Source: a virus. Taken from it: DNA of 49,510 nucleotides. The stretch spans positions 1 to 49,510 of IMG/VR virus record IMGVR_UViG_3300020419_000021. The stretch is one strand, 5' to 3'. Shown piece after piece: positions 7,051-14,187 of this stretch (position 1 is the stretch's first letter; every line of letters starts with the position of its first letter). The translations under genes were made by a program, and so were the position numbers. Under the pieces are notes generated by a model. The model did no database searches. It was not told the DNA's origin and saw only the letters and a program-made list of their open reading frames with translations.

Positions 7051-7475
7051 TAGATTGCCTCATTTGTATATGCGTCTTCATTAATAGGTTCTAAATTATC
7101 TTGCATTGTTTCAGATAATGTTTTAGGTTTTTCAACTTTATGTCCTACTGATTCTCTTTGTATATCATTGTGGTCAAACTCTGCCCAATATAACTCAAAC
7201 GCCACACCGTCCTCTAATCCTTCAAACTGGTGAAATACACCAGGTTTAACTCTTGTAAAATCACCTGCATTTAAAATTGTTTCATCTACAAGGTCATAAT
7301 CTTTTTGCCACACTCTTACTAACATCTTACCTGACTCTACAAAAAAACCATTCCATTTAAATTCATGTTTATGTTTTGAACAAGCAACACCTTTTTTAAA
7401 CTCTATTCTATGAAACTCTAAAACACCATTTGCATGTATCAATTCTGTTTGACCCCATATTTTTCCTGCTTTCAT
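7050..7475 (-). CDS. Cupin-domain protein
   Basis: 141 aa. Cupin motif 1 is SKHKHEFKWNGFFVESGK (HxH and a later G), and motif 2 is GDFTRVKPGVFHQFEG, including the third metal-binding histidine. Single-domain cupins of this type include sugar-phosphate isomerases and sugar epimerases. Next to a nucleotide-sugar dehydrogenase and glycosyltransferases, a sugar-isomerase role is reasonable but not shown. The C-terminal 35 residues are a polar tail outside the fold. Confidence 0.7.
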   Translation of the reverse strand: MKAGKIWGQTELIHANGVLEFHRIEFKKGVACSKHKHEFKWNGFFVESGKMLVRVWQKDYDLVDETILNAGDFTRVKPGVFHQFEGLEDGVAFELYWAEFDHNDIQRESVGHKVEKPKTLSETMQDNLEPINEDAYTNEAI

Positions 7476-8218
7476 GTTCTTGCCTCCGGACTTTTACCTG
7501 TATTTTTTCTTAAACCTTTTGTATGGTCATAAACAGGACCTAATATAGACCTCGCTTGTACATGACCATTCTGATTATCACCTATGTTAAAGTTTTTAAC
7601 AAAGTGTTGTTTTTCAAATCTCAATCTAACTACATCCCAAATCCAACTATCATGTTGTTGTTTCTCTTTGTAAATTAAATCTTCGGTATACATTTTTGCC
7701 ATTTCTTCAGCATATAATTTTACAAACTGATGGTGCATATTAAAATATAAAAATCCACATTCTGTATAAACTGGTCTACCAAGATAAGTCATCATACAAT
7801 CTTCTCTATGAATATATTTTTTAATCCACTCTGCGTCTATTGTTTTATAAAATACACTATCTGCGTCTATACAAATAACACCATCATAATCTCTATGTGT
7901 TGCTAAAAAATCTGTATATGCATAAACTTTATAACAAAATCTTACACCATCTTTCCAAAAATCTTTTCTCTTATCTGCTATTTGTCTATGACTATTTCTG
8001 TCTATAAACTTTTTACATTGTGGTGTTTCTCTAAACAAATCTCTATAAAAGAATGGAGTTTTACCATCTTTACCGTAATGATGTTGGTCTATAACTGTTT
8101 CCATTCTGTCTTCGTGATATATAAAACAATCAAAAGGCCAATTATATGTTTCAAGAAATCTATGACCGTAATCATCATACAATCTTTGATTCATTGTAGT
8201 AACAACCGCTATTTTCAT
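7472..8218 (-). CDS. GT-A-type glycosyltransferase
   Basis: 248 aa. The N-terminal strand KIAVVTTMNQ and GVICIDADSVF (DxD-type metal motif at about residues 115-125) define a GT-A fold. The C-terminal LGPVYDHTKGLRK is characteristic of a marine/phage transferase group. The ATG at 8218 is preferred because it makes an ATGA overlap with the upstream stop and follows GGAG; an ATG at 8233 is in frame. Substrate unknown. Confidence 0.7.
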   Translation of the reverse strand: MKIAVVTTMNQRLYDDYGHRFLETYNWPFDCFIYHEDRMETVIDQHHYGKDGKTPFFYRDLFRETPQCKKFIDRNSHRQIADKRKDFWKDGVRFCYKVYAYTDFLATHRDYDGVICIDADSVFYKTIDAEWIKKYIHREDCMMTYLGRPVYTECGFLYFNMHHQFVKLYAEEMAKMYTEDLIYKEKQQHDSWIWDVVRLRFEKQHFVKNFNIGDNQNGHVQARSILGPVYDHTKGLRKNTGKSPEART

Positions 8219-9108
8219 ATTAGGTGCTCCCATGGTTTACCTTGATTTATTTCCTCTACTGACCATTGCGTGTATGCTAAATCATATAACAATTGTTCTC
8301 TCTCACCTAGTTTAGGATTTTCAATTTCTGATAATGAATGAGATGATATAGGCCATAAAAAGTTGTATTCACTACAAGGTATTACTGGTACACCTGCAAT
8401 AATAGAATCAATACTTGAACCACTAGTATATGATACTGTACAATGAGCATTTTTTAAATCATCATAAATTGTACCCTTATTACTATATTCTACTTGACTT
8501 ATATGGCCAAATTTATGTTCAATATAATTTTTTAATTCTGTTTTATTTTCTGGATGGTCTCTAATTACTATCTTTCTATTAGTATGTTTTAATAACATTT
8601 TTGTAGTATTCTCAACCCAATATGAAAAATCTATACCAAATAATGAGGCGTCAAATAAGTTTTGACCTACTATTAATACATGGTCACCAGATTTTCGCCA
8701 AGGTTTTACATCTATATTAAGTTTATTAAATCTATCTGGTTTTGAATTTGTATTTTTAAAATCTGCTAAACCTCTCATAAAGTGGTTTAGACCTACTCTA
8801 TATTGGTCATGTAAACCATCATCTGATATAGTCCTATTTAATAACGGTGTTTCTATTACAATTAGTTTACCTCTATGTTCATTTACTATTTCTGCTTTTA
8901 AAAAATGGTGTGCTAACATCATCTTCCATTTTTTCTTTGGTGATTTTTTCCATGAACCAAATATAACTGCAACATCACAATCAATATATCTATCTGCGTC
9001 TTCTACAATAGCATTTACTTCGCCATCATTTATTTTCTGGCAAAAGTTTACCAATATATCTCTTTGTTTAGCTAGAGGTGTTGATTTTCTATAAAATCTT
9101 ACATTCAT
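8215..9108 (-). CDS. Capsule-type glycosyltransferase-like protein (paralogue 2)
   Basis: 297 aa. The C-terminal half carries HVLIVGQNLFDASLFGID, RKIVIRDHPEN, DDLKNAHCTVSYTSGSS and GVPVIPCSEYNFLWPIS, then a closing helix with GEREQLLYDLAYTQW. The run of a glycine/serine-rich turn after a buried strand, followed by GVP, resembles the donor-binding domain of KpsC-like and CDP-glycerol-type transferases. It aligns along its length with 10428-11333 and more weakly with 4273-5082. Located between a GT-A enzyme and an FkbM methyltransferase, so it probably contributes to the same glycan. Confidence 0.55.
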   Translation of the reverse strand: MNVRFYRKSTPLAKQRDILVNFCQKINDGEVNAIVEDADRYIDCDVAVIFGSWKKSPKKKWKMMLAHHFLKAEIVNEHRGKLIVIETPLLNRTISDDGLHDQYRVGLNHFMRGLADFKNTNSKPDRFNKLNIDVKPWRKSGDHVLIVGQNLFDASLFGIDFSYWVENTTKMLLKHTNRKIVIRDHPENKTELKNYIEHKFGHISQVEYSNKGTIYDDLKNAHCTVSYTSGSSIDSIIAGVPVIPCSEYNFLWPISSHSLSEIENPKLGEREQLLYDLAYTQWSVEEINQGKPWEHLI

Positions 9109-9794
9109 TTTTTTAATATAATTGCTTCACTTAATATTTTATTTCTAGGTCTATTTAAATATAAATCATAACCTTTTGATTTAAATTCTTTTAAAAGGTC
9201 TTCATATTGTTTGATACTAGTTTCATTGTCAATAAGTTTAACTTCAAACTCTACAGCAAAGGCTTTGAAATCTACATTTAAATCTAATACTTCTCTACAG
9301 AAATCAAACCACACACCTTCTATATCTGCTTTGATAATATCAACTTCGCCGTTTACATCATTTAAACTTTTTTCTAAATTGATTGTATCTACTTCTATAA
9401 AAGCAGGGTTTTCTCCGAATTGTGGTAATGGTAATAAAGAATAACATTTCATTAAATCTTTTTCATCATAATAAAATTTCATCTTTTCACCACCTTGAGC
9501 ATATGCCTTATTATGAAAAGTCATTTTATCTTTATGGGGAAATTCACTTTTAAACATTGATACTGTATCTGGTGTAGGGTCATAACAATGTATATTTAAA
9601 TTAGGATTTAGTTCACACATCTCCTGTTCAAAACCTACATCTCTATGTACACCATAAGATAATACATTTTTACTATCAACTACCACATCTCTAGGCAACC
9701 AATAGTTATTAAATTTCCAGAAAGAGTGAGGTTGTAAATATTCACCCTCTATTTTTTTCATTCTGTTAAATAGATTTAATTGTTCATCATTCAT
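9105..9794 (-). CDS. FkbM-family methyltransferase
   Basis: 229 aa. The SAM-binding region reads VLSYGVHRDVGFEQEM, with the acidic residue at the end of strand 2 in IHCYDPTPDT. The FkbM signature is VDIIKADIEGVWFDF (KxDIEG) at about residues 150-165. FkbM enzymes methylate sugar or glycopeptide hydroxyls, which fits the surrounding transferase genes. It overlaps the upstream oxygenase by 8 nt and the next gene by 4 nt. Confidence 0.8.
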   Translation of the reverse strand: MNDEQLNLFNRMKKIEGEYLQPHSFWKFNNYWLPRDVVVDSKNVLSYGVHRDVGFEQEMCELNPNLNIHCYDPTPDTVSMFKSEFPHKDKMTFHNKAYAQGGEKMKFYYDEKDLMKCYSLLPLPQFGENPAFIEVDTINLEKSLNDVNGEVDIIKADIEGVWFDFCREVLDLNVDFKAFAVEFEVKLIDNETSIKQYEDLLKEFKSKGYDLYLNRPRNKILSEAIILKK

Positions 9795-10431
9795 ATACTT
9801 TCCAATCAGTTTTAAAGGTTACATAATTCAATTGTATACCTCTTCTTTCAACTTGTATTTCTTTTCCTTTTTCCATACCATGCCATTTATCTGGTCCATG
9901 AAATATATAACCATAATTGTGCCAAAAAGGAACAGTTTCAATTAATTCTAGGTCCTTATTATATAGGTCGGTTCCTAAATTAACATTTTCACCTGTTTGA
10001 TTTACATAAATTAAACTTGATATTAATTTTTCTGGTATATCACAATGAGGTTGTAACCAAAATCCCTCTGTATCGTTTAATACTTCTAGTCTAACATAGG
10101 AATTTTTAAACATATCTTTATTGCCGACCATTTTAGCAATCAGTTCTCTTATAGGTTTACTTTGCAATTCTCTTATAAAAGATACTAACTCTGGATATTT
10201 ACTTCTATTATCAACTGTAATATATTCTCTTAATTTATGATTTTGTTTTGCCTCGCCGTCTTTATAACCAGACCTAGTGCCATCATGCAATACTCCACCT
10301 CTGTCTATACTAGCACCTCTGATTTCACTTATTTGTGATTGTGTTAATACTTGACCAAAAGTAAAATACTCCCATGGTGTATCATGTTTAACTGCTTTAC
10401 TTAAGCTTTCAAATAATTTTGTATAACTCAT
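9787..10431 (-). CDS. 2-oxoglutarate/Fe(II) oxygenase-like protein
   Basis: 214 aa. The double-stranded beta-helix markers are visible: LQPHCDIPEKLISSLIYV provides HxD, and FHGPDKWHGMEKG provides the distal histidine. Then ERRGIQLNYVTF gives the 2OG-binding arginine. This is the prolyl-hydroxylase-like group common in marine T4-like phages. It may hydroxylate a protein, sugar or nucleic acid; position in the glycan cluster favours a sugar or a host surface target. Overlaps both neighbours by a few bases. Confidence 0.7.
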   Translation of the reverse strand: MSYTKLFESLSKAVKHDTPWEYFTFGQVLTQSQISEIRGASIDRGGVLHDGTRSGYKDGEAKQNHKLREYITVDNRSKYPELVSFIRELQSKPIRELIAKMVGNKDMFKNSYVRLEVLNDTEGFWLQPHCDIPEKLISSLIYVNQTGENVNLGTDLYNKDLELIETVPFWHNYGYIFHGPDKWHGMEKGKEIQVERRGIQLNYVTFKTDWKVYE

Positions 10432-11333
10432 ATATTTTCTCCATTTAAATATCTATAAGCCGTGCCGTTAGCCATTTCAATTTCAGTAAATTGCGAGCCT
10501 ACTAACGACCATAACCATTGCTCTCTTTCACCAGAATATAAAGGGTCTTCTATCTGGTCAATCTCTTTTAAACTTAAACTCACAGGCCATGCTGGACTAT
10601 GTTCACTACAAAAACTAGGTATACCATGAACAACTGCTTGTGAGGCAACCATTGAATGAAAAGAAACTACAGCATGACAACCTCTTAAATCATCATATAA
10701 ATTTTTACCATTTCTTTTTCCTTCTAGTATATCATTTGCATTATTTTTATACTTATGTCTAACTCTAATTTCTCTCTTTGTATATTTTCTCAACTCATTT
10801 AAATAATATCTTTCCCAATCATGTCTATCAATACCATACCATTTTGCTGTATGATAACTAGGTGGTATTACCAATATATGTTGACCATCATAGTTCCATG
10901 GTTTTAAAGTTATCTCATCTAAAGCCGTTGGATTTGTTTTAATTTGTTCTATTAATCTTTCATATCTTCTTTTATTTCGTGGAGTTTTATCTATAAAATT
11001 CTTTTGTGTATCGTTTTTTATTATTCTATACCATCTATCTTTAAATGCCTGGTGTTCGTGATAATTAGACATAAAAAAATATGGTTGGTCTAGGTAATAA
11101 AAATCTCTTCCTAATTCTTTACATTTATCATATACTTCTTTAGTGCCTCTCAATAAACCTTGAAACACTACCTCTGTATTTTTTGGTATATCACCGTCCC
11201 ATTTAGGCCATGTGTAATTATAAAACTTTTCACCTTCTCCTTCTAAATTATTAAATACCGTGTTAGGATATTTCTTAACAAATTTATTTACAAAAGGTGA
11301 TGAAGCTCTTTTTACATCAAAAACATAAATCAT
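10428..11333 (-). CDS. Capsule-type glycosyltransferase-like protein (paralogue 3)
   Basis: 301 aa. The C-terminal half reads HILVIPPSYHTAKWYGID, REIRVRHKYKN, DDLRGCHAVVSFHSM and GIPSFCSEHSPAWPVS. It closes with GEREQWLWSLVGSQFTEIEM and GTAYRYL. The match with paralogue 2 is clear in these blocks, including the GERExxLxxL helix. The N-terminal half differs and may bind the acceptor. It starts with an ATGA overlap to the ParB-like gene. Likely a transferase in surface or virion glycan synthesis. Confidence 0.55.
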   Translation of the reverse strand: MIYVFDVKRASSPFVNKFVKKYPNTVFNNLEGEGEKFYNYTWPKWDGDIPKNTEVVFQGLLRGTKEVYDKCKELGRDFYYLDQPYFFMSNYHEHQAFKDRWYRIIKNDTQKNFIDKTPRNKRRYERLIEQIKTNPTALDEITLKPWNYDGQHILVIPPSYHTAKWYGIDRHDWERYYLNELRKYTKREIRVRHKYKNNANDILEGKRNGKNLYDDLRGCHAVVSFHSMVASQAVVHGIPSFCSEHSPAWPVSLSLKEIDQIEDPLYSGEREQWLWSLVGSQFTEIEMANGTAYRYLNGENI

Positions 11334-11716
11334 TTAGGGTAATAGTCCTTTCCCATAAAAGTAGTTCTAACTATTATGTCTTTTGTATCTTTACAATCAC
11401 AAAAATAACCTTCTATATGTGTATAATCATATTTTTTGGCATAGAATACTCTTTTATTACCATTATGTACAACATATTTGTCCCATAATGTTGGCCATCT
11501 TGTTTCTCTAGGAGGATCCCAATAATGAGCATAGTCAGTATAAGTTATAGGAAATAACATACCTGCTTTATTACAACTTTCTTCAAATGGTTGATATCTT
11601 TTTCTCAACCATTTGGCCTCTGCTGTTAATTCTATGTCATTTAAATCAACAACATCTACTTTTAAGTTTGGCAGTTGTGGAAATATTGGATGTTTATTTG
11701 CTCTTAATACTTTCAT
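11330..11716 (-). CDS. ParB/sulfiredoxin-fold-like protein
   Basis: 128 aa. The order NLKVDVVDLNDIEL, a helix, GMLFPITYTDYA, then DKYVVHNGNKRVFYAKKYDY and IEGYFC follows the plan of ParB/Srx domains. In that plan a 'contact strand' precedes PIxV, then a Y/IxxGNxRxxAA helix, then a final strand. Such domains bind nucleotides or DNA. The family call is tentative. It overlaps the RuvC-like gene by 23 nt and separates the resolvase from the glycan cluster. Confidence 0.4.
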   Translation of the reverse strand: MKVLRANKHPIFPQLPNLKVDVVDLNDIELTAEAKWLRKRYQPFEESCNKAGMLFPITYTDYAHYWDPPRETRWPTLWDKYVVHNGNKRVFYAKKYDYTHIEGYFCDCKDTKDIIVRTTFMGKDYYPK

Positions 11717-12287
11717 AACCTAACTTTGCAATATAGAATGAATCAACAATATCTGATATAGGATTGCCTATTTTTTGTGTATCAAATACTTTTTTTAAAT
11801 CTGTTTTTGTGTCTTTACAAAATGCCTCATACATCTTTTCTTTATCAGCATTACCTTTACCTGTAGCACCTTTTTTTACAACACTAGGTACAATTGTATC
11901 ATAAGGTATATGTGAATCCATTAATCTGTATTTTAAAATACCACAATTTTCTGCTATTTGAAATAATCCTTGACCTTTTGAACCATAAGAATAACCCTCA
12001 ATAAAAATTTTATTGATACTTCTAAATCCTATTTTTGGTGAGATATGTCTTCCAAGAACATGAAAGACAAAGTTTGAAATATTTTTAAATCTTTTAATAT
12101 TATCATTATATTCTTCATGTTCAAAACCTTCAATGTTTTTCATCATCTTACCTATGTACTTTTTTCTATTAGTCAAATAGTAAAAGTAACTATTTTCAAA
12201 TTTTAAATCATCTGTAATACAAACTGCTGGACTCGTTAAACTATAATCAATCCCAATTATCGTCTTCGCTTTCATATTCATGTTCAT
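11694..12287 (-). CDS. RuvC-like Holliday-junction resolvase/RNase H-fold protein
   Basis: 197 aa. RNase H-fold catalytic positions are visible: IIGIDYSLTSPAV (first Asp), IFIEGYSYGSKGQG (Glu), and ISDIVDSFYIAK near the C-terminus (Asp pair). Marine T4-like phages commonly encode such a protein. It would cut branched DNA during recombination or before packaging. The ATG at 12287 has AGGA about 5 nt upstream. Shorter starts at 12281 and 12275 lie close by. It is embedded between nrdB and zinc-ribbon genes and the sugar cluster, on the long operon starting at the primase. Confidence 0.75.
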   Translation of the reverse strand: MNMNMKAKTIIGIDYSLTSPAVCITDDLKFENSYFYYLTNRKKYIGKMMKNIEGFEHEEYNDNIKRFKNISNFVFHVLGRHISPKIGFRSINKIFIEGYSYGSKGQGLFQIAENCGILKYRLMDSHIPYDTIVPSVVKKGATGKGNADKEKMYEAFCKDTKTDLKKVFDTQKIGNPISDIVDSFYIAKLGYESIKSK

Positions 12288-12429
12288 TTTCTTCCTCTTG
12301 TACTTCTTCTACTTCAAATCCACAAAAAGGACATGTAAGAGGTTCCAAGTCCTGCTCTTCAATATCCCATGCTATGGTATATTTAGTTTCGCAGGAAGAA
12401 CATGATTTCTGGCGTTTTTCTTTAACCAT
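12247..12429 (-). CDS. Small zinc-ribbon protein
   Basis: 60 aa. Two cysteine pairs, SCSSCETKY (CxxC, residues 10-13) and TCPFCGFEV (CxxC, residues 33-36), form a zinc ribbon. The C-terminal third is almost entirely acidic (EEVQEEENEHEYESEDD). Such proteins are conserved beside RNR genes in T4-like marine phages. Binding to nucleic acid or to a polymerase is plausible. It overlaps nrdB's stop by one base (TAATG) and the resolvase gene by 41 nt. Confidence 0.75.
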   Translation of the reverse strand: MVKEKRQKSCSSCETKYTIAWDIEEQDLEPLTCPFCGFEVEEVQEEENEHEYESEDDNWD

Positions 12430-13532
12430 TATAATTTGAATTTCTTAAACTGGTCTTTTTTAACATCTTGTTTAATACCACCAATAACATAAGACTCAAT
12501 TTCTGTTTCCTGTGGTGCGTTTTGTGTTGACTTGCTGTTTAGCCAATGGTCTACCCAAGGAAGTGGATTTGTTTTTTGTTCGTACTTTGGTTCTAGGCCT
12601 ATTCCTTTCATACGCCTGTTCGCCATGTATTCTACAAATTGGTGTAACAGTTTTTCTGATAAACCAATCATACTGCCTTTTGAAAATAGATAAGTTGCCC
12701 ACCTTTTCTCCTCTGCTAATGCTTCATCATACATTTTATAAACTTCTTTTTCACATTCTTTTCTAATCTTTAACATGTCTTTATCATCATTTCTATCATG
12801 CCAATTATTAATTATAGTTTGCGACATTGCAAGATGTTGACTTTCATCTCTTGCAATAAAAGATATAATCTTAGCAGAACCTTCTAAAAGTTTTAGTTCA
12901 CCAAATGCAAAACTACAAGCAAAAGATACATAAAATCTTAAACCCTCTAGTATGTTTACAGTTACCATTGCAAGGTACATTTTCTTTTTAAGTTCGTATA
13001 AATCAATTTTATCTTTATCTAAATGCCATCTATAACCCATTTCAATTAAATCATCATAAGTTTTTGTTACTGATTGACTTCTCTTTTCAATCTTCTCATC
13101 TTTAATTATAGTATCAAAGATTTCATTAGGATTAGAATATAAATTTTTAATTATATATGTATAACTTCTACTATGAATTGTTTCCATAAAGTCCCATGTT
13201 ACAATACAGCCTTCTAATTCAGGATTAGAAACAAAAGGTAAAAATGCCAAACATGGACCTCTACCTTGTACACTATCTAACATGGTTTGATATTTCAAAT
13301 TAGATGTAAATATAAATTTTTGTTGTTCAGATAGTTCTTGATAATCGTTTCTATCTTTTTGTAAAGAAACCTCTTCAGGTCTCCAGAAATAACCTAACTG
13401 TTGTTGGTTAAGTTTATCAAATATAGGATATTTCATATCACTATATTGTTGTACTTGTAAATCTTCACCAAAAAACATTGGTTGCTTCATTACATCTAGG
13501 TTTTTATCTTTGTTAAATACACTTCTTGCCAT
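12429..13532 (-). CDS. nrdB: Ribonucleotide reductase class Ia, beta subunit
   Basis: 367 aa, normal length. The di-iron and radical region is clear: TWDFMETIHSRSYTYIIKN contains the metal-binding Glu and His and the radical Tyr in RSYTYI. SFIARDESQHLAMSQ supplies the second metal site. The subunit generates the tyrosyl radical used by NrdA to reduce ribonucleoside diphosphates, supplying dNTPs for phage replication. It lies two nucleotides after a conserved unknown gene that separates it from nrdA. Confidence 0.95.
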   Translation of the reverse strand: MARSVFNKDKNLDVMKQPMFFGEDLQVQQYSDMKYPIFDKLNQQQLGYFWRPEEVSLQKDRNDYQELSEQQKFIFTSNLKYQTMLDSVQGRGPCLAFLPFVSNPELEGCIVTWDFMETIHSRSYTYIIKNLYSNPNEIFDTIIKDEKIEKRSQSVTKTYDDLIEMGYRWHLDKDKIDLYELKKKMYLAMVTVNILEGLRFYVSFACSFAFGELKLLEGSAKIISFIARDESQHLAMSQTIINNWHDRNDDKDMLKIRKECEKEVYKMYDEALAEEKRWATYLFSKGSMIGLSEKLLHQFVEYMANRRMKGIGLEPKYEQKTNPLPWVDHWLNSKSTQNAPQETEIESYVIGGIKQDVKKDQFKKFKL

Positions 13533-13533
13533 T

Positions 13534-14178
13534 CTACTTACTCATCTCCCTTAATTCATAAAAAAAGTTATCGTCATCTCCTGCTGTCCACTTTTGCTCG
13601 CCTTCTACGCTATACTCCTTCGTGGACACTTTGAAGTCTGGAAACTTCAACTTGCTAGGAGTATATGACTTATCGTAAAAGATAACTCTATTGTTAGGTT
13701 GAGCCGCAAAATGGCCGTTCTCTAACTTTAGAATATTGAAAGATTTATGTTGACTTGGCGTTTCGCTGTAAGTAACATTTCTTTCTAAATTTGTTGCATT
13801 AGCATTATCTATTGTAAACATATACCAACCATTATACCATTCCTTTTGTGGCGATAAGTATTTACATTGATTACCGCTAAGCATTGTTTTTTCAACAATC
13901 GTAATATCATAACTAAAACAATCCCATAATTGTAGCTCTGTTAAAGGCACACTTTCTTTTATATCTTTCTTCCATACAAATGCACTAATAGGTAATTTGT
14001 CATACAAAGCACCATACTCTGGTATATAAGTTTCAAAATATAACGCTCTACCTTGTATAGATTTTGCCGTTACCCAAACACCCTCAACTAATTCACCATG
14101 TCCTTTTTCATTATCATAAAGGTATTCTTTCTTGACATAAACATCTATATGTGGTGTATTCACACATAAAAAAGCCAT
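13534..14178 (-). CDS. Conserved unknown protein between nrdA and nrdB
   Basis: 214 aa, soluble, beta-rich with many aromatic residues and no recognised catalytic motif. A good Shine-Dalgarno (GGAGG) precedes the ATG at 14178. Its place between the two RNR subunits, on the same transcript, suggests a link to nucleotide metabolism or simply conserved order. No family name can be given from sequence alone. Confidence 0.6.
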   Translation of the reverse strand: MAFLCVNTPHIDVYVKKEYLYDNEKGHGELVEGVWVTAKSIQGRALYFETYIPEYGALYDKLPISAFVWKKDIKESVPLTELQLWDCFSYDITIVEKTMLSGNQCKYLSPQKEWYNGWYMFTIDNANATNLERNVTYSETPSQHKSFNILKLENGHFAAQPNNRVIFYDKSYTPSKLKFPDFKVSTKEYSVEGEQKWTAGDDDNFFYELREMSK

Positions 14179-14187
14179 AAGTTCCTC

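Noticed and set aside
12496-12702. Minus-strand frame inside nrdB
   Set aside because: It lies wholly inside nrdB in a different frame and has no start signal.
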